Source of the DNA: Pholiota molesta
Taxonomy: Eukaryota; Basidiomycota; Agaricomycetes; Agaricales; Strophariaceae
Reading direction: 5' to 3'
Length of the DNA: 47,647 bases
NCBI GenBank assembly: GCA_014925825.1
Contig: JACGCK010000299.1
Span: 1 to 47,647 of the forward strand
The notes beneath the pieces were generated by a model, which did no database searches, was not told the DNA's origin, and worked only from the letters and a program-made list of their open reading frames with translations. Positions 21,029-31,492 of this stretch are shown piece by piece. A program made the position numbers and the translations under genes. The stretch's first letter is position 1. The number at the start of each line of letters is the position of its first letter.

Positions 21029-23490
21029 TCAACGGGCACGTGTCTTCAGTGCGAGTATACTGGGACATTTCACCCACTGCGCGATCCGCTCTCGCACTGG
21101 TACCGATGACGATTCGTCATCCTTCTCCAGAATCGCTGCACCCTCCCCTGGGCCCCAAACGGCGTCGGTGATGAGGTCTACTTCATGCATGGGCACAAAA
21201 TGCGTGGTGCGTTTTAGGTAGAAACGTTCGTATATGGTGTAGCCAGCGTAGAGGACGATGTAGAGCGCGACGCCGATGTAGGTCGCAACCACGTTCTGTA
21301 AGAAAAGCATGCAAGATATGAAAGATGAAATAAAACCGCATAACAATCAAAATGAATTCAAATAGAATAAAATTGTTCTTCATCAGCCCAAGCCCGGACG
21401 AAGATATAAACAGCCACTCACACGAGGCTCAAACGGCTCCTGGCGCACCGCAGCATACCCCTCCGCCACGAACATCGCCGTGCCCAACACAACCACCCCT
21501 ACCGACAACAGCGGGTACAGCGGCTGGCGGTACGGCAGATCATCCAGCGAGCGCCCCTGCGCTGCGTACGCGCGCCGGAACCGCACCGAGATGACGCCGA
21601 TGCTGATCCAGACGAGGAGCGCAGAGATGCCGGTGATGTTCAGGAGCCATGTGAAGACAATGCCAGCGCCCCAGATCGTGGTGAGGAAAGTGAGGCAAGA
21701 AAATGCGAGCGAGAGTCTAAGCACCAGAAATCACGCGTTAGCCGCAGAAATCGACTGTACACATACATCCAAGCGGAATAGGGCGTACGTACAGCAGCGA
21801 AGGCACCGGCACGCCGCGACGGTTGACCCACCCAAACACACGCGGCGCATACCCCTCGCGGGCCAAGGACAGCAGCATGCGCGAGCTCGCGTAAAAGCAC
21901 GAATTCGTCGCTGACAGCACCGCAGTCAGCAGAACAGCATTGATGACATGCGCCGCGGCGCCAAAGCCCGCGCGCACGAAGACGACCGTGATAGGAGACG
22001 CCACCACGTCGCTGTCTTCACAAATGACGCCATGTCAGCAAAAGATCTTTGAGATTGTGGGTCAGCTCACCGAATGCAGCGGTCAGCAACGTATCGTCCG
22101 CATGGTTGATGCATAATCCAATAGTCAGAATGGTGAGGATGTAGAAGATGACAATGCGGAAAAAGGTAGCCTTGATAGCGCGGGGGACGGATTTGTGGGG
22201 TTTTGCAGACTCTCCAGCGGCGACGGCCACGAGCTCGATGCCTCCGAATGAGAAAAATGCGTAGACGAAGGTCTGAGCGAAAGCAGCGAAGCCTCCGATG
22301 AAGGCTTGGCCATTTTGGAAATTAGAAAGTCCCTGTCAACGTATCAATGGAAATTTAGTAGATTGGGAACAAATGAACGACAAATACTTACCGGACCAGG
22401 ATGGCCTATGACCCCTCCCCAGTCGAATATCAAGCCTACGATGATAAAAAGCACGATTAAGACCACTTTAATCATCGCAAACCAATATTCAGATTCGCCT
22501 GGATCACAAATTCGTCAATATCAGAGAATAAATATGGGGCATGTACCATACCATATACTCGAACATGTATTAATTGCAATGCAAATACGGGAACTATGAT
22601 GATGATAGCCCAATGCCATGGCTGCAGTTTTTGAGTCCAGAACTGGAGAATGACCGCAGCTGCGGTCAATTCACTGGCTAGGACAGGGTAAGTACTTGTA
22701 TATCTCTGGGCAGAAGAGGAACGCTTACGAATAGACAGACTCCTGCGAGAACATGAGCGTCACATTTCAGCAACCGTTTTTGAGAATTACACATACCACT
22801 GCAACCAGTAATTCCAGCCTAGAAAGTAGAGACACGGAATTATCAGAATATAAACACGAAATATCGGCAATGTCGAATTTACCCAGAGTAAATCCCAAGG
22901 CTGGTGATACGAACCGGGTTCCAAAGACAGAAAAGGCGCCAGTTACTGGATACATCGAGGACATTTCACCGCTGATATGTATATATCATCATAAGTTCCA
23001 AGTAAATTTTCATGAATTAAGTTAACCACATACAGCGCAATAACCACTGAGTAAACAAACACTCCAACGACGAAGTACGACAGCAGTGCGCTCGCAGGAC
23101 CGGCAAGTGCTACAGCCTTGTTAAATTCCGAATTAGTAACTTTTTTCAGAACCAATATTAGACGTACAGAGCCAGCGCTCAAGAAGATCCCTGTCCCGAT
23201 AGTGCCTCCGATAGCTGTGAAGGAAAAATACTGATTAAGACGCTACAATGACATCGAACAGCATTGAAAGACCAACCAATCATCACCAGATGGCGACTCT
23301 GCATCGCCCGTCGGGTGTCGTGTCCCTCTTCTGCGCCCAATGAAGTCCATAGTTTGCCGGTCTTCGTCCCAGAGGCATTTGGCTTCAAGAGATCCTTCGA
23401 GTGCCCTTCTGTATAGCCTGCCTCTTCCTTGTCAATGCTGCCTGGACCCGATGTAGTAGAGGGAGCGTTGTCCTGAGTTATGGAAGTCAT
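21029..23490 (-). CDS. Amino-acid permease, YAT (fungal AAT) family
   Basis: Plasma-membrane proton-coupled amino-acid importer of the amino acid-polyamine-organocation superfamily; the substrate cannot be told from sequence. Twelve exons with 11 short introns give about 550 aa. The order of recognised segments is: a hydrophilic cytosolic N-terminus (MTSITQDNAPS...), the TM1 signature IGGTIGTGIFLSAGS, LAGPASALLSYFVVG, GEMSSMYPVTGAFSVFGTR, WNYWLQW, a loop with GHPGPGLSNFQNGQAFIGGF, FAQTFVYAFFSFGGIELVAV, the conserved AGESAKPHKSVPRAIK, a TNSCFYASSRMLLSLAREG helix, and C-terminal helices ending in a cytosolic tail with IAQWVKCPS. About twelve membrane segments are expected. All exon joins keep frame, and no lesion is seen. 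The start is the first ATG of the N-terminal exon, at 23490. It faces the alpha/beta hydrolase gene divergently, with about 470 bp between starts. Confidence 0.93.
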
Positions 23491-23884
23491 AGAGCGCCGA
23501 ACAGTTGCAAACCAAGAAGTAGATAGCGTTTTGCCAACCTTCGGCTGTCAAAGACGCCTCGTGGGCGAAGATGACGAGCGAAGACATCATCTTCTGGCCT
23601 ATTTGAAGATTGATGTACTGATATCAGAAATCCCCGAGGCGCATGCATGTCAATGCTTAGTACTATGCACCAAGCCAAGTTGAAATGTTGAAGTCAAGTT
23701 GCACGGTCGTCGAGACGTCGAAGGTTGGTCGGAATTAGGTTTTATTTCCCACACTAGCATCTTCTGTCCCCAACGGACGGTCCGAGCTCGTCGCTCGAAC
23801 CTGTCTCAAACCACATCATCTCTCCTCTGGCGTAACTTGACTAACCAGCTGACCATGGAAGGCAGAGAAACACGACGCCACCAT

Positions 23885-23892
23885 TATAAAAG
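23885..23892 (+). promoter_or_regulatory. TATA box of the alpha/beta hydrolase gene
   Basis: TATAAAAG lies 71 bp before the hydrolase ATG at 23963, within the divergent permease-hydrolase intergenic region. Confidence 0.6.
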
Positions 23893-23962
23893 CCACGCTG
23901 GCCTTCTTCCTTGATAACCAGGCGAATTTTCCTGCTGTGGCTCATTCGTATTCCATACCATT

Positions 23963-25275
23963 ATGCGGACACTCCTCCTTCACCTCTTCACGATGGCTGT
24001 GGCCGCCGTGTACGCAGGGTTCGCGAAACAGAATGAACAAAACTTCGAAACGGTGCTTTACAGCCGCTCCTACTCTTATGTGGGGGGTTCGTATGTTCAA
24101 ACACCGGATGGCTCTACAATTCGGGCAGGACAGATTTACGTCGAACATCTCGTACCGAGCAAGGTGTCTGAAAGATATCCGATTGTGATGATTCATGGGA
24201 ATGGTATTCCCACTTCAACTTCCACCTATCTTCGACGCTGAAATCGTAATTTATGACAGGTATGACGGGAACGAATTTCCTGAACACGCCAGATGGGAGA
24301 GCAGGATGGGCGGATTATTTTCTCAGTCAAGGGTACGAAGTAAGCACAAAATTATGACCAATTATGACCTTGTTGTGAACTTTCTAACGCCTCCCTCGAA
24401 TTATGATCACCAGGTATATATCATCGATCAAGCTTCTCGCGCTCGTTCTCCGTGGCAACAAGCAGTAGACGGACCACAAACAGTATTTCCTACGCTCTAC
24501 ATTGAGCAGAGGTTTACCGCAACGGAGAGGTTCGCTACGTGGCCCCAATCGCATCTTCATACACAATGGCCGGGGAATGGGAGCCAAGGAGATCCGACAT
24601 TCGACCATTTTTACGCCTCCCTTGCCCCGTCCCTTTCGTCAAGTCCTGAAGCTGCCCAAAAGACGCGTGACGGTGTCGCGGCTCTCTTGGACAAAGTTGG
24701 GGTACGTGGTCGCACTGCAAAATGTATCCATCGACATATCTAATCGTTTCGTTTTCTAGCCTGCCATCATCCTAACGCATTCTCAATCTGGATCACACGG
24801 CTGGGCGATAGCAGATGCGCGCCCCTCCTTGGTCAAAGCCGTCATCGCGATCGAACCGATCGGCCCTCCCTTCATCAACGCCATCTTCCCACCATTCCCC
24901 ACTGCCCGTCCATACGGGCTGACCGAGCTCCCAGTCGGGTTTACACCCCCTGTACACTCCGCATCCGACCTGAACCCCGTCGTCGTCAGTTCCACGCCAG
25001 ACCTGAACTTCACCTGCTTCCAGCAAGCGTCCCCCGCCCGGGAACTCACGAATCTCGCGAGGGTACCGGTCCTAGTGGTCACTTCGCAGTCCGGGTACCA
25101 CTCTGTATACGATGGCTGCAGCGTGGACTTCCTGAAACAGGCCGGTGTGTCCGTTGAACACGTCTCCCTCCCGGATGTTGGGATTTTTGGGAACGGCCAT
25201 ATGATGTTCATGGAGAAGAACAATATGCAGATTGCTGATGAGGTGTTGGCGCCGTGGTTGAAGACGACGTTATGA
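23963..25275 (+). CDS. Secreted alpha/beta hydrolase (esterase/lipase-like)
   Basis: Serine hydrolase, probably acting on an ester outside the cell; the substrate is unknown. Four exons (23963-24203, 24260-24339, 24414-24701, 24760-25275) sum to 1125 nt, or 374 aa. A signal peptide ([20 protein letters not shown]) starts the protein. The oxyanion-hole segment [18 protein letters not shown] is created by splicing across intron 1. The nucleophile elbow is THSQSGSHG, right after intron 3, with Ser in H-S-Q-S-G. An acid candidate lies in the C-terminal third, near [15 protein letters not shown], and the catalytic His is probably in [13 protein letters not shown]. Family members are common in fungi with domain annotation of the Abhydrolase type. 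No breaks are seen. The gene precedes the FAD oxidoreductase on the same strand (gap about 430 bp), but a shared pathway is only a guess. Confidence 0.88.
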
Positions 25276-25639
25276 TTGGTTTGGATCGACACTTGGTTTG
25301 ATCCAAGGTTTCAATGGAATAACTTCATCGGAGCGAAAGGCCATTTATTTTGATGAGTAGACCAGACTTTGTCTCATCACACGAAGGTTGAACATGGTCG
25401 CAATTCGCAGGGTTAGTAATTATTGACTTACATCCTTGTCATATCATACAATGTATCATGTATCCACCAAACAGTGGTAGATGGGCCGCTAAGCGATGCA
25501 GAAGTCGGGACCGAGTAAAAGTCTGAATTGATTGGCTTTCGAATTTGGATCAGCGTCTCCACAGAACCTCGCCGGAGTTCACTCTGGATATACTCACCCT
25601 GTACTCACCATTTGCATAGGTGGGGGTGAGGTAATGCAA
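25276..25639. other. Intergenic between hydrolase and FAD oxidoreductase
   Basis: About 360 bp with no gene. It should hold the hydrolase 3' end and the promoter of the oxidoreductase. Nothing else is recognised. Confidence 0.5.
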
Positions 25640-25646
25640 TATAAGT
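25640..25646 (+). promoter_or_regulatory. TATA-like box of the FAD oxidoreductase gene
   Basis: TATAAGT lies 62 bp before the ATG at 25702. It departs from the TATAAAAG form seen in neighbouring genes. Confidence 0.45.
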
Positions 25647-25701
25647 AGCATTTCAGCTTCGATGCATTTGTGCGCTGAGTCTTGGCTCCAACCCACCCAT
25701 C

Positions 25702-28327
25702 ATGTTCGATTCATTTCCTTCTCCGTGGACACTTCTCAAGCTTGGGATGAGGCTGTTGCTGGGGGCTCCTCTGGGAACGGTTTCCGACAATTGGCTATCT
25801 CTCAATAACACTCTTGATGGACGACTCCAGCGTGGAGTACCGTTCGCGCAACCTTGCTTTTTATCTGTTTTGCCAGGTGGATCGAGTACGAAGGATTTAG
25901 CACGGTGTGCAGAGATCCAAGCGAAAAACGAAGATCATTGTAAGTGGTCGAATTCTTCAATTTCCGATAATATTTGTATTGAAATCATATCCTTTGACAG
26001 TATTCCGGTCTGAAAACTTCGGGTCATACGAACTTCCGCAGTGGGAAACATGCGAAGCAACCGGAGAGCAATGCCTTCTTGATTGGACGAATCCACTGAA
26101 TACCGCTGCTTTTTCACCTCCACGACAGTGTAAACAAGGAAGCGTACCGAGCTACTATGTGAGTTATAGCATATTACTCTCTGAACTGCGTACATCGACT
26201 CTGACCAACGTCGCATTCAAAGATCGAAGTGAAAGACCAAAACGACATCCGCGTTGCGTACGCCTTCACTCAGCGTACGAAGGTTCCTCTCGTCATCAAG
26301 AACTCTGGAGTAGGTCCCGAGTCCGCACCTTAACCCCAATGGAAAGTAATGTACTCGCGTTATAGCACGATTACTTCGGGCGGAGTGCAGGACCAGGATC
26401 GTTGGCACTCTGGGTACGTTACCCACGCGGATCCTTGATTGAAATTCAGAGCGATATTCTGAAGAAAATTTAATATACATATTCTAGACGCGTAAATTGG
26501 ACAAGGTCAGGAGTTTCCCATTTCGAAAATCTTCTGATTCTGAATTCGTTGTTTTTCCGGCTCAGCTTGTTCTTGATAGAGGTTTTGTCCCTGAAGGATG
26601 CTCCTTTGATGCCACCACAGCGCTCACCGTTGGAGTAAGTGTGTATTTGCATATGCTATGTTCTTGGCTAACGTTGAATTCCACAGGCTGGCCAACACTT
26701 CCGTGCAATCTACGACTTTGCCAAGGATAACAACATAACTTTCGTCGCCGGAGCTGACCCCAGCGTTGGAGCATCAGGTGGATGGGTAATGGTTGGTTTC
26801 ATGTTCTCGTTAATTCTCAAAAATTCAGATATTTACCTATCGATTCTCTATCGCTCTCTAGGGAGGGGGACACGGTGCTTTGTCGCCTGCTTTTGGGTTA
26901 GGCGTTGACCGAGTACTTCAATTCAAGATCGTGACTCCGGATGGACAATATCGTACCGCGAATAAGTGTCAAAATGAGGATTTATTCTTCGCGCTGCGAG
27001 GCGGAGGTGGGGGCACCTTCGGTGTCGTGCTCGAGAGCACTTTCATTGCCAGTCCTCAGGTGACGGTTCAAGCGTATGTCGTGAAATCCCTTATGTGTTT
27101 TGCAATACTACTGATTAACACGTTTTTGAAATCGAAAGTGTTCTAGGGCTATATAACAACACCAGAGAAAACAGCGTCAAGTTAGTGAAGGAGCTCGCAA
27201 AGGGTGCAGTCCAGTTCGCAAGCGACGGTTGGGGCGGATATGTCACGGTGCGCACATTCAAAGTGGTATGGTATACAGCCTGACTTCATGCCTTTCATGT
27301 CCTCCACCAGCCTTCGTTGTCCAGTGCAGTTTGGGCGAATCCTCTTCTCAATGCTGCGGATGCGGAGAAATCGGCCATCAGCGTTACCCAAGCCTTCGAA
27401 TCCGTTGGAGGAAAAACCATATTTTTCACTATGGACTCGTTCACGGATTTCTTCGACACTTTCATTGCGCCAAATACTGATGTGTGTTGAATTTGAACAT
27501 GTCATCGACTTCCTTCGAGAGCTGACGTGAAAATATTCTTACCAGTCTGTAGGACGGCCGCAGGTTATGGCCACGCGCCTTATTCCCGCCGATACATTCT
27601 CAGACGAGGTTCTCATAGAATCCATGATAAACGCGATGCTCGACTCCGATTTCTCGCAAATCCTTGCAGTGACGCCCTATGGTTTCAAAGATTACGAGAA
27701 AGACGGCACTTCAGTCCATCCGGCATGGAGAGATTCGGTGTGGCATGTAAGCGTTGAAACTCGAATTTGATTCCCGCCTCAGATAATCTAATCTAATCTA
27801 ATCTGATCATATTTAGTCTTTAATGAGCTATTTCTCCAACTTCGACTCAACGCTTGAGGACCGGCTAGCCCAGTATAAGAAGCTAACAAGGTTATGGGCG
27901 ACAGTTCGGGAGCGTACTGCTCATTCTGGAGTCTACATGGTGTGTATTCTCATCTCGGTATATTATGCATTTGTGACTTTTTCACCGTTCCAAATATTAG
28001 AATGAAGCCGATATATATGAACCAGATTATGAGAACGCTTTCTGGGGAAAGCACCATGACCGACTTTTGGAGATCAAAAACAAATAGTACGCCTGATCGT
28101 ATTCCATGCACTTGCTCTAAATATGCTTGACGAACGTGTTTTTTTCCGTTTCATAGCGATCCACACCGTATTCTTGATTGCTGGCGCTGTGGTGAGTGTT
28201 TGAAACATTGTCTGAAAAGATGTTTCGTTGATTTAGAGGCATTATAGTCGGTTGGAAAGGAGCTCAAGACGATAGATATAGATGTTATCCTAAAACTGAT
28301 ACGACAACGAAGGCTTCGGAATTGTGA
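25702..28327 (+). CDS. FAD-linked oxidoreductase, berberine-bridge-enzyme-like
   Basis: Oxidises a small organic substrate or carbohydrate using FAD bound in a VAO-type fold, probably secreted or in the secretory pathway; the substrate is unknown. Fourteen exons give exactly 1800 nt, or 599 aa; every junction is in phase. The N-terminal region (MFDSFPSPWTLLKLG...) is hydrophobic but not a textbook signal peptide. The FAD-binding domain carries IKNSGHDYFGRSAGPGSLALW (the His is the likely covalent flavin ligand), VGAGQHFRAIYDFAKDNN, and GADPSVGASGGWVMGGGHG followed by ALRGGGGGTFGVVLE. In bicovalent members a Cys stands where this protein has Asp in GADP, so single covalent attachment is predicted. 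The C-terminal BBE motif is YMNEADIYEPDYENAFWGKHH...YDPHRILDCWRCVGWKG. Intron 10 holds a short (AATCT)n microsatellite. Confidence 0.93.
27782..27804 (+). repeat. AATCT microsatellite in an intron
   Basis: About four tandem copies of a TAATC/AATCT pentamer lie in intron 10 of the FAD oxidoreductase gene, between the donor near 27747 and the acceptor at 27816. The repeat may vary between strains but does not touch coding sequence. Confidence 0.8.
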
Positions 28328-29407
28328 ATCAATGCTTTGATAGTTACTGCTGTAATTATGCAAGAAGTCTTTTCGAGTTTTCTTTAAATACGAGTAACCA
28401 GGAGTAACCCAATCCATTTTTTTTTCGAACAAAGGGCGCTTAAATTCAACAGTTGTACAAGTCGTGTAACAGTGTACCCGACTACGGCCTAAAAAGTGCA
28501 TGCTAAAGCAATTAGCGGATAATCGATTAGACGTTGTGAAATGATAACTCTATTTTTAATATTGGTACGAAAGCATATGGCGTTGATTCCATTCCTGTGG
28601 ATGATGGGTGTCTGGACTCTGAGTCTGTGAACGAACTTCAATGACGGGTAAGAAGCTATAATCTCTCGATTAATAGAGCTGCGCTTTAAAGCAGTTCTCA
28701 GATAATTGAAGGTTGAATATTTCATTGTTGATTTTGAAATTGGCACAATGCGACGACTTTGAATTCGAAGTTCGTATCTACCAAATGCGGCAAATGTTGG
28801 GACCTGCAACTGACCCTGAACGGACCTCAATAAAGCATCCTGCGCTATACCTGATTTGGCTTCACCGCTCAATTAACCTTGACACGCATTTTCAAGCCGG
28901 AACGTCGGCTACGAGCGCGCTCAATAGTTTTTGTTTTGTTTTGTAAGCTGAAATATTCGCGACATACTGATTGTTTTCAAATCCTAAATGGCTTTTATAG
29001 TCAGCGCCGTTACGCATCTTCACTGAAGAAATTCGCAGACGAAAGCATTGAAGTTTGTACTTCAACGGAGGTCAGGCTCGGTGCCGCCTAGTACCGCCTT
29101 GGAACAGCGCTCGGCGGCGTCTGGCCTCGTCTGGCGGTGTTTGCACTCGGCATTGAACGCTATGTAAACAGTCTAGCCAAATGCCTTTGTGGCGGGACAG
29201 TTGTACTCGGTTGTCCCTATTAAGGCAAGTCAATAATTTCCCACAGTTTTCCGCGCTTCTAGCGTCCTTTCTTTTACGCAATATCGACACACTTTAGCAG
29301 GCTCGCAGCAATAATTACTGTACGACTTCACGGAAATTCAAGGACACGTAGGCTGAAACATGGTCACTCTCGCCCGTAGTTCCTGGTGCACGAGCCACCG
29401 AAAGACG
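28328..29407. other. Intergenic, no gene recognised
   Basis: About 1.1 kb between the FAD oxidoreductase stop and the hydrophobin promoter. The longest frames (about 116-127 codons, minus strand) show no domain and no splice support. A GC-rich patch near 29083-29140, with repeated GGCG(G/T)CTGG(C/T) motifs, contrasts with the AT-rich surroundings. Confidence 0.45.
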
Positions 29408-29415
29408 TATAAAAG
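29408..29415 (+). promoter_or_regulatory. TATA box of the class I hydrophobin gene
   Basis: TATAAAAG lies 135 bp upstream of the ATG at 29543. The sequence just downstream (CTCGAAGTCCTCTTCT, TTCTTCAGTCGAA, CCCACTTTCGTCT) is clearly related to that upstream of the hydrophobin pseudogene at 46707. The similarity spans TATA, start site and leader. Confidence 0.75.
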
Positions 29416-29542
29416 ATGCTCGAAGTCCTCTTCTCATTCTTCAGTCGAATACCCACTTTCGTCTTTCACTTCCAGTTTCATTCGCAAACACACAAACCAC
29501 CACTCGTTTTAAACCTATCTCCCTCATCCACCACCAATCAAA

Positions 29543-30012
29543 ATGTTCTCCAAGCTCGCTCTCTTCACCGTCGCCTCCATGGCTATTTTCGCCGCTGCTG
29601 CCCCCAGCGGTGGCATGGAGAACTCTTGCAACACTGGCCCCGTCCAATGCTGTGAGTGCTTCAATTAAACTGACCGCTTTCAACAACCATGCTGGTCTGT
29701 TCGCTCACATTTTATTTCCACACATACAGGCAACTCCATGCAATCCGCGTCCTCCCCGGGAATGTCTGACCTCATCGCCCTTCTTGGCGCCTCGCTGAGC
29801 GGCTTCACTGGCCAAGTTGGGCTCAACTGCAGCCCCATTGGCGTCGCCGCCATCAGCGGAGGATCGTCCTGCACCAGCCAGCCCGTCTGCTGCGACGGCA
29901 ACAACTTCAGTAAGTCTTACGCTCATGACTTGGGACGTGATGGATCTAATATATTCATTTTATAGACGGCGCCGTGGTCCTTGGGTGCTCCCCAATCAAC
30001 CTCAGCCTTTGA
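29543..30012 (+). CDS. Class I hydrophobin
   Basis: Small amphipathic secreted protein that self-assembles at air-water interfaces and coats aerial hyphae and fruit-body surfaces. Three exons (29543-29651, 29730-29909, 29966-30012) give 111 aa. A signal peptide (MFSKLALFTVASMAIFAAAAP) is followed by the eight-cysteine pattern C-x6-CC-x32-C-x13-C-x5-CC-x12-C: SCNTGPVQCCNS, GLNCSPIGVAAIS, SSCTSQPVCCDG and VVLGCSPINLSL. The long spacing between the third and fourth cysteines and the short hydrophobic ending mark class I. Intron 1 splits the second cysteine of the CC doublet codon, and intron 2 splits the Asn codon after NNF, matching the positions in the pseudogene at 46262. A clear TATA box and pyrimidine-rich leader suggest a strong, developmentally controlled promoter. 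Confidence 0.96.
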
Positions 30013-31492
30013 GTTGTTTGCTACTGCGACGCTTACTAGAGAGATGGATTCTCTTAAATGGCATTGGGATTATCTTATAACATCTAATATCTCGATTAGC
30101 ATATAATGTCTACAAGTCATTTCCATCTCCTTTTCGACGTTTCCGTTTCCTTTTGAGTCTCGTAAATCGTTCGGTGAGATGCGCATCGAGGCATAATTCT
30201 GGGCACCCATGATAGTGATCGTTTTTCGAGTGGCCATAACGTCTTCAAATTAACTGAGCAAGTCACAGAATATATTGCTACTTAGGCGTTCCTTTCCTAC
30301 GATGATGTCGCAAAAACCTTCTCGAGCATATCAGGCCTGGCGGTCCACATGTTTTGCCACCGGAATGGAATAAATACTGGGTGACTTTCCGTAAGGTTTT
30401 TTAATCCACCAGATCAAAGATTATCATATTTTAAGGGTCTTGGCCGAGCAGCCGCACTCAAATAGGAAGGCACGGGAAAAAACATATTCTGCGAGACCCT
30501 TGAATAAACCAAGATCTATGAAGAGGGTCAACCACCCATGAATAGAATAAAATCGTGGTGGAATAAAGGAATATCACCACGGCACATCCACATTTGGGTC
30601 TCGGCATCCCTCTTGCATATTCTCACACACTCGTTGTTGTCTTCGCCTCCTCTTGCGAACACTGTATCTCTAGTTCTTTCCTTCTTCAGCATACACGATC
30701 GATAGACAACCTTTGAAATACTTAATAAGTGACCCTCCCAATTTTGATATGTACTAAACTGTCTTCTTAGAAGCCCAGCAACATTTTACGAGTCAAAATC
30801 GACATGTTTTTTTGGTTTGGTAGACGGTGTTCAGCGACGTCAAGCAATAGGACACCTTCTTTGCACTATCCTTCAACCACAATAGCAAAGTACGGTGTAT
30901 TTAACACCATATGATGCTCCAGTTTTCTGTCTTCGATACCATGCGAGGGAAGTACATGTTTTGAACGAGTTAGTGGCTCATGGAAGATTAATTTAATCCA
31001 TAACCTTACGGATAGAAAACTGTATTAGATTGTCATCATAAAATATGAATTTCGGTCTCCGAGAGACTTTATGTTGGAGTATTTTATTCAAAACCCTTGC
31101 GGAAAGTCACCCACTGCCTATACAATCATGCCATGCAGCCAAACTTCCACCATGCCGGCATGAACGAGCCCAAATTAGACCTATGTACATGGTATATTCA
31201 CAACATAAGTACATTAATCCGCAAATAAAATGCATCAATTGCCAGAACACAAAATAGCTATAAAACAACTAACTAATACAATTGTATGAAAGATACGTGT
31301 GCGAGTCATAATCCTTGTAACTTATCTAACTTATCTCGATAAAAAGTAAACTGTAAAAAAATATACACAATTGAAAGCTCGAATCCGAATCGCGCTCTTC
31401 GTCTCTGAAAACAGATATTCAACGTTCAATACCAACAAATACGCGCCCGCCTGCGACGCAAAAACGAAAGGGCCGACCATGCATGGCCCTAT
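30013..31492. other. Intergenic, no gene recognised
   Basis: About 1.5 kb of AT-rich sequence after the hydrophobin, up to the 3' end of the membrane-protein gene on the other strand. Open frames are short (70 codons at most) and unrecognised. No inverted repeats or RNA gene features were evident. Confidence 0.5.
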
